Shown here in pieces: positions 6,708 through 9,528 of a DNA stretch of 9,528 nt; positions within the stretch are counted from its first letter, which is position 1; every line of letters begins with the position of its first letter. The stretch comes from an uncultured Lachnospiraceae bacterium. GTDB taxonomy: Bacteria; Bacillota; Clostridia; Lachnospirales; Lachnospiraceae. Where the stretch lies: NCBI GenBank assembly GCA_910586095.1, contig CAJUHQ010000135.1, positions 1 through 9,528 of the forward strand, in the 5' to 3' direction. The translations under genes and the position numbers were made by a program. Under the pieces are notes generated by a model. The model saw only the letters and a program-made list of their open reading frames with translations. It was not told the origin of the DNA and did no database searches.

Positions 6708-7457
6708 TCACTCCTTCACTGCTCTTGTCGCAAGAAATGTAGGAATATTGCACTCGTGCAGATGCCCGACTCCGTTTGTATCCTCATACAAATGCGTCAA
6801 TCGAAATCCTGCCTCTAACTGTCCGCCAATCTGTTCTTGTAAGGTGTGTGAAAACTGGATACCATCGTTATTTTTCATAGAATTGGCATAGTCTATTTCA
6901 TTCTGTAATGGGTTAAATGGCAGTGGGTGAACAATCTGTGTCTCATCCTCATTCACCACATAATTGATTCCAATATCTAACCCACAAAGCAAAATACCTC
7001 CTTTTTTGAGGACACGATAACATTCTAAAAAAATTGGGTTAACCTTCTCCACATAACAGTTAGAGACAGGATGAAAAATTAGATCAAATGTCTCATCCTC
7101 AAAAGGCAGTCTTTTGGTCATATCCTCCTGCAAAATCTCAACCTGATACTGCTCGCGATTCGCAACCAGTCGCTCATTCTCACACTGTTGTGTCGAATAA
7201 TCCAAAACTGTACACACGGCTCCTAATGCAACAAAAATAGGAATTTGTTGCCCTCCACCGCTAGCTAATCCCAAAACTCTTTTTCCCTTGAGATTGCCAA
7301 ACCACTCTTGTGGCACAATTTTCGTCGGTGTCAGATACACACCCCATTTTCCATCTATTGCGTCCTGATAGACTTCATGAGAGATTGGCTTTCCCCACTC
7401 CCATCCATGCTGACACCAGCTATCAATAACCTTTGCATTGATCTTTTGATACTCCAT
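6708..7457 (-). CDS. Class I SAM-dependent methyltransferase, 249 aa
   Basis: A complete Rossmann-fold methyltransferase that transfers a methyl group from S-adenosylmethionine to an unknown, probably small-molecule, substrate. The SAM-binding motif I is VLGLASGGGQQIP (61-73), followed by the acidic end of strand two, VLDYS (84-88), then the LQEDMTKRLPFEDETFDLIFHPVS region (109-132) and the RVLKKGGILLCG segment (148-159), typical of the UbiE/Methyltransf_11 type. The N-terminal part (SWCQHGWEWGKPISHEVY, with KWGVYLTPTKIVPQEWF) is shared by a group of Firmicute stand-alone methyltransferases. No DNA-target recognition domain is present, so it is not a restriction-modification enzyme. I chose the ATG at 7457, six codons inside a GTG-started frame, because AGAGGGAG lies just ahead of it. 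It follows the DUF4272 gene by 37 bases and is probably in the same transcript. Confidence 0.9.
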   Translation of the reverse strand: MEYQKINAKVIDSWCQHGWEWGKPISHEVYQDAIDGKWGVYLTPTKIVPQEWFGNLKGKRVLGLASGGGQQIPIFVALGAVCTVLDYSTQQCENERLVANREQYQVEILQEDMTKRLPFEDETFDLIFHPVSNCYVEKVNPIFLECYRVLKKGGILLCGLDIGINYVVNEDETQIVHPLPFNPLQNEIDYANSMKNNDGIQFSHTLQEQIGGQLEAGFRLTHLYEDTNGVGHLHECNIPTFLATRAVKE

Positions 7458-7494
7458 CTTCTCCCTCTCTTTCACACGTGTATCTCAAACGCTC

Positions 7495-8736
7495 TTACGT
7501 CGTAGTTGTCACATCATCCCACTGCGTGATCCCATCTGCCTGCACAAGCCAATTGAGTGCATAGTGCCACTCATAGACAATATCACCGTCAAGTATAGAC
7601 AACGGTTTATGATGAATCCTAGCATCTACACAAGCCCAATCATACCGCAATACCAAATCCTGAAAATCGAGGATCTCCTCCTTACTCCTTACGACAGCCG
7701 ATTCCATCAAACTGTCAAATGTATGATTCCACAAAATACTTCCTAACTTGGCTGCGTCACAAATTTCTGTAGGTTCTTGCATTTCTATCATCGATAACGC
7801 CCAGAGCAAAACAGCACAACACTCATATCTCCAGCCAAACTTATTATGTTGGGACACCTCTGCATCTGGCGACTCCAAATAGGCTTTTTCTTCTGGCGAT
7901 AGACAACCAGCAATCTGATAAAGCGCATCCAATTGAGCAAACTGATCTGCCGCTGTTTCCTCACAATTTTCAAATTGGCCGCTGGTATAGACTTCAGACC
8001 GAACACTGGCGGCAAAAATACAGACTAGACGCTGGATAATCTGCGCCTTATCAGGTATATGGCACTCAGCCTCAAAAACAGAAGCCTTTAAATGCTCCAT
8101 ATAAGGAATGTTCTTTTGTTTTAGGATAGCAATGGAGCGATTCTTTCTTTCGCGGTCAACCTCCTGCTCATTTGCTTCACGGTCTAAAATCGTACTGCTA
8201 GCCTCTGGATAATACTCCTCAAAATCACTGTTTCCATCAATTGAGATCAACAATCTACCATCTGAGTGATACAAACACATTGTAGGATGCAACACCAAAG
8301 CCCCTAATTGTTTTGCCATCTGATAAAATGTCTGTACTAGCTCTTGTGTTCGCTCCACATCCTCACTCACCAAAAAGTTAATACCAACAATACAGTTAAA
8401 TAGGCGAATCTGCATCAATGCTGCCTGTTTTACAGTTTCATTTTTGAGTAAAGCCTGCGAAAAGAAATTAGCCATGCCATTCGCTTGAAGCGCAGTTTTT
8501 TTTGGGTCTATTTCCATATGAAATTGAATCTCTGTTTTATCCTTTAACTGAATACAAAAGTTCTCTTCATCTGTAAGAATAATCTGCTCCATCTTGTCAG
8601 AAAATAACCGCTTTGCTGTTTCTACAATAGTTGCACCACTATCGTTATCTTTTCGGCAAGCATACAGCGTCAAAACAGCTTCCTGCATTACAGGCTCCTG
8701 TTTTTCTTTTTTGTTCTTTTTTCCAAACCATTTCAT
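7495..8736 (-). CDS. DUF4272 domain-containing protein, 413 aa
   Basis: A complete cytoplasmic protein with a lysine-rich start (MKWFGKKNKKEKQE). Residues 17-185 form an N-terminal region of mixed alpha/beta character that I cannot assign. The C-terminal half (about 195-405) matches DUF4272: RERKNRSIAILKQKNIPYMEHL (195-216), LSPEEKAYLESP (279-290), the FGWRYECCAVLLWAL segment (300-314), and the end RYDWACVDAR (364-373) and DIVYEWHYALNWL (385-397). Function is unknown; family members are often found as stand-alone genes. No catalytic motif, signal peptide or membrane segment is visible. The start at 8736 is chosen over an upstream in-frame ATG (8772) because GAGGAGGGG precedes it. Its leader runs back to the repeat cluster at 8901, which carries the best candidate promoter. 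The methyltransferase follows 37 bases downstream. Confidence 0.88.
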   Translation of the reverse strand: MKWFGKKNKKEKQEPVMQEAVLTLYACRKDNDSGATIVETAKRLFSDKMEQIILTDEENFCIQLKDKTEIQFHMEIDPKKTALQANGMANFFSQALLKNETVKQAALMQIRLFNCIVGINFLVSEDVERTQELVQTFYQMAKQLGALVLHPTMCLYHSDGRLLISIDGNSDFEEYYPEASSTILDREANEQEVDRERKNRSIAILKQKNIPYMEHLKASVFEAECHIPDKAQIIQRLVCIFAASVRSEVYTSGQFENCEETAADQFAQLDALYQIAGCLSPEEKAYLESPDAEVSQHNKFGWRYECCAVLLWALSMIEMQEPTEICDAAKLGSILWNHTFDSLMESAVVRSKEEILDFQDLVLRYDWACVDARIHHKPLSILDGDIVYEWHYALNWLVQADGITQWDDVTTTT

Positions 8737-8900
8737 CTTGATCCCCTCCTCTTTATTATAAACAGACCACAATGTTCAACGTTTTGTTATCCCTTTTACA
8801 ACCATACTCCAAAAAATGCTACTGTAAACCATCAACTTTCACATCTCTTGATCTAAGTGCTCATTTTATCAGGCAAATAGGAGTGAATATGCTGCTTTTT
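8737..8900. other. Leader region of the DUF4272 gene
   Basis: About 160 bases between the repeat cluster and the DUF4272 start. A TATAAT lies at about 8755-8760 on the minus strand, but it abuts the ribosome binding site and has no matching -35, so it is probably not the promoter. No strong hairpin or riboswitch-like structure was recognised. Confidence 0.45.
8742..8750 (-). promoter_or_regulatory. Ribosome binding site deciding the DUF4272 start
   Basis: The minus strand reads GAGGAGGGG followed by ATCAAG and the ATG at 8736. The in-frame ATG twelve codons further upstream has no such signal. Confidence 0.75.
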
Positions 8901-8929
8901 ATTATATACTATAATCTTTTTGATTACAA
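8901..8929 (-). promoter_or_regulatory. Repeat-borne promoter reading into the DUF4272 gene
   Basis: On the minus strand: TTGTAA (8929-8924), a 17-base spacer and a perfect TATAAT (8906-8901). The predicted start near 8894 would give the DUF4272 gene a leader of about 158 bases. The AT-rich head of repeat copy one supplies the whole element. The third repeat copy carries the same arrangement with TTGCAA (9085-9080) and TATAAT (9062-9057). Confidence 0.5.
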
Positions 8930-9127
8930 TGAAAGTCTTCGACTTTCATTGTATGGATGGCCATGCGGCCCGCCAGACGGCAGGCTGTATATGATGGAAG
9001 TATTAACTAGGAAAGTCTTCGACTTTCATTGTATAGATGGCCATGCGGCCCGCCATATTATATACTATAATCTTTTTGATTGCAATGAAAGTCTTCGACT
9101 TTCATTGTATAGATGGCCATGCGGCCC
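8901..9127. repeat. Three-copy hairpin repeat cluster
   Basis: Copy one (8901-8974) has an AT-rich head, a hairpin and a GC-rich tail. Copy two (9011-9054) lacks the head. Copy three (9057-9127) has the head again and matches copy one at 69 of 71 positions. The differences are A or G at 8926/9082 and G or A at 8955/9111. The hairpin is a perfect 11-bp stem, CAATGAAAGTC with GACTTTCATTG, around a TTC triloop in copies one and three; copy two has a shorter left arm. The tail holds GGCC-ATGC-GGCC, and in copy one a further hairpin GCCCGCC/GGCAGGC (8968-8985). No transposase is nearby and no T-run follows the stems. This looks like a dispersed, non-autonomous palindromic element family. Confidence 0.88.
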
Positions 9128-9304
9128 ATGAAGCGTTTTGTCAAGTGCTTTTTTGAGTTATTGACGGAAAACTTTTACGGTCTGGATAGTCGGAATGAAC
9201 GTAGAACAGGGATTGCTTTTGGTAATTGGATATGATAGAATATTCCCCAGTACAAACCGACAAATCGAAAGTTATTTTTAAGTGAATATTAAAGGAAACA
9301 TACC
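9128..9304. other. Intergenic region upstream of the GNAT gene
   Basis: Non-coding DNA between the repeat cluster and the GNAT start. It has less AT bias than the left end of the window. Apart from a promoter candidate at 9213-9241 and the ribosome binding site at 9291-9296, nothing distinctive is seen; the TTGACG at about 9163 lacks a matching -10. Confidence 0.5.
9213..9241 (+). promoter_or_regulatory. Candidate promoter of the GNAT gene, extended -10
   Basis: TTGCTT (9213-9218), a 17-base spacer and TAGAAT (9236-9241), with TGA just before the -10 giving a TGn extended element. The -35 is poor (three of six) but the extended -10 can compensate. The leader would be about 57 bases. Confidence 0.5.
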
Positions 9305-9528
9305 ATGCTAAAACTTATAAGACGCTGTCCGGAATATGTCAGCGGATACAGAGAGTATTGTCAGGAAGCATATGACAACCACGTTATTTACTTTAGACCA
9401 ACTAATCCAAAACTGATTGACAACGAATGGTTTAGCAGAACTAAAGATTGGTATGACAAAAAGGAGACTGGGAAAATTCAGGGACAGCCCATAAGCTTCC
9501 ACTTTTGGGCTGTTGATGATAAAAAATT
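9305..9528 (+). CDS. GNAT-family N-acetyltransferase, N-terminal part (cut by window end)
   Basis: The frame opens at the ATG at 9305 with AAAGGA eight bases upstream, and runs off the window after 74 codons. The visible sequence (start MLKLIRRCPEYVSGYREYCQEAYDN, later IYFRPTNPKLID, WFSRTKDWYDKK, GQPISFHFWAVDDKK) matches the N-terminal half of a GNAT acetyltransferase group that acts with acetyl-CoA on unknown small or protein amines. The acetyl-CoA binding loop (Q/R-x-x-G-x-G/A) lies beyond the window, so the catalytic part cannot be judged. It is transcribed away from the repeat cluster and from the DUF4272 gene. The frame itself is certain; the family call rests on recognition of the N-terminal pattern. 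Confidence 0.8.
   Translation, partial: MLKLIRRCPEYVSGYREYCQEAYDNHVIYFRPTNPKLIDNEWFSRTKDWYDKKETGKIQGQPISFHFWAVDDKK

Noticed and set aside
6708..7457. Methyltransferase as part of a restriction-modification or phage-defence system
   Set aside because: It has the small-molecule class I fold without a target recognition domain or DPPY/NPPY-type DNA methylase motif, and no nuclease gene is adjacent.
8931..9110. Right-hand repeat hairpins as transcription terminators
   Set aside because: The stems are perfect, but no T-run follows on either strand, and they occur three times in a cluster, which fits a repeat element better.
8772..9131. Open frame of 119 codons on the + strand across the right repeat cluster
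   Set aside because: Most of it is translated repeat (the same peptide pattern recurs), there is no ribosome binding site, and it overlaps the DUF4272 leader. Frame openness is a by-product of the repeat units.

Overview
The window looks like chromosomal DNA from a low-GC Firmicute, most likely a gut Clostridium relative of the Lachnospiraceae type. This rests on AT-rich intergenic DNA, strong AAGGAG/GGAGG ribosome binding sites, TTGACA/TATAAT promoters with extended -10 elements, and a set of small Firmicute families (DUF4364, DUF2087, DUF6440, DUF4272). The genus cannot be fixed from the sequence alone. No rRNA, tRNA, transposase, phage gene or CRISPR array was seen.

Layout: positions 1-141 carry two copies of a double-hairpin repeat, followed by a doubtful 64-codon frame (147-341) and AT-rich DNA. 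A DUF4364 winged-helix-like protein is encoded on the + strand at 552-1067. A perfect 10-bp hairpin at 1124-1147 separates it from a convergent block of seven minus-strand genes. Read in transcription order (right to left), these are a DUF4272 protein and a SAM-dependent methyltransferase (one likely operon); a free-standing 59-aa DUF6440 protein with its own promoter and terminator; and then an acyl-CoA ligase, a DUF2087 protein, the RarA/MgsA AAA+ ATPase (overlapping DUF2087 by 14 bases) and a 459-aa orphan that resembles a beta-propeller. At the right, a three-copy hairpin repeat cluster (8901-9127) precedes a + strand GNAT acetyltransferase cut off by the window end.

How the parts relate: DUF2087 and rarA are very probably translationally coupled, so the small protein may act with or regulate RarA at stalled replication forks. 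The acyl-CoA ligase upstream and the propeller protein downstream may share transcripts with them, but nothing ties their functions together. DUF4272 and the methyltransferase are co-oriented 37 bases apart. Their best promoter candidate lies inside the first right-hand repeat copy.

No recognisable new defence or mobile system was found. The most unusual material is non-coding: two different palindromic repeat families flank the gene block, share the hairpin-tip core TCGAAGA, and one carries an outward promoter. The least characterised proteins are the propeller-like orphan and the DUF2087-RarA pair.
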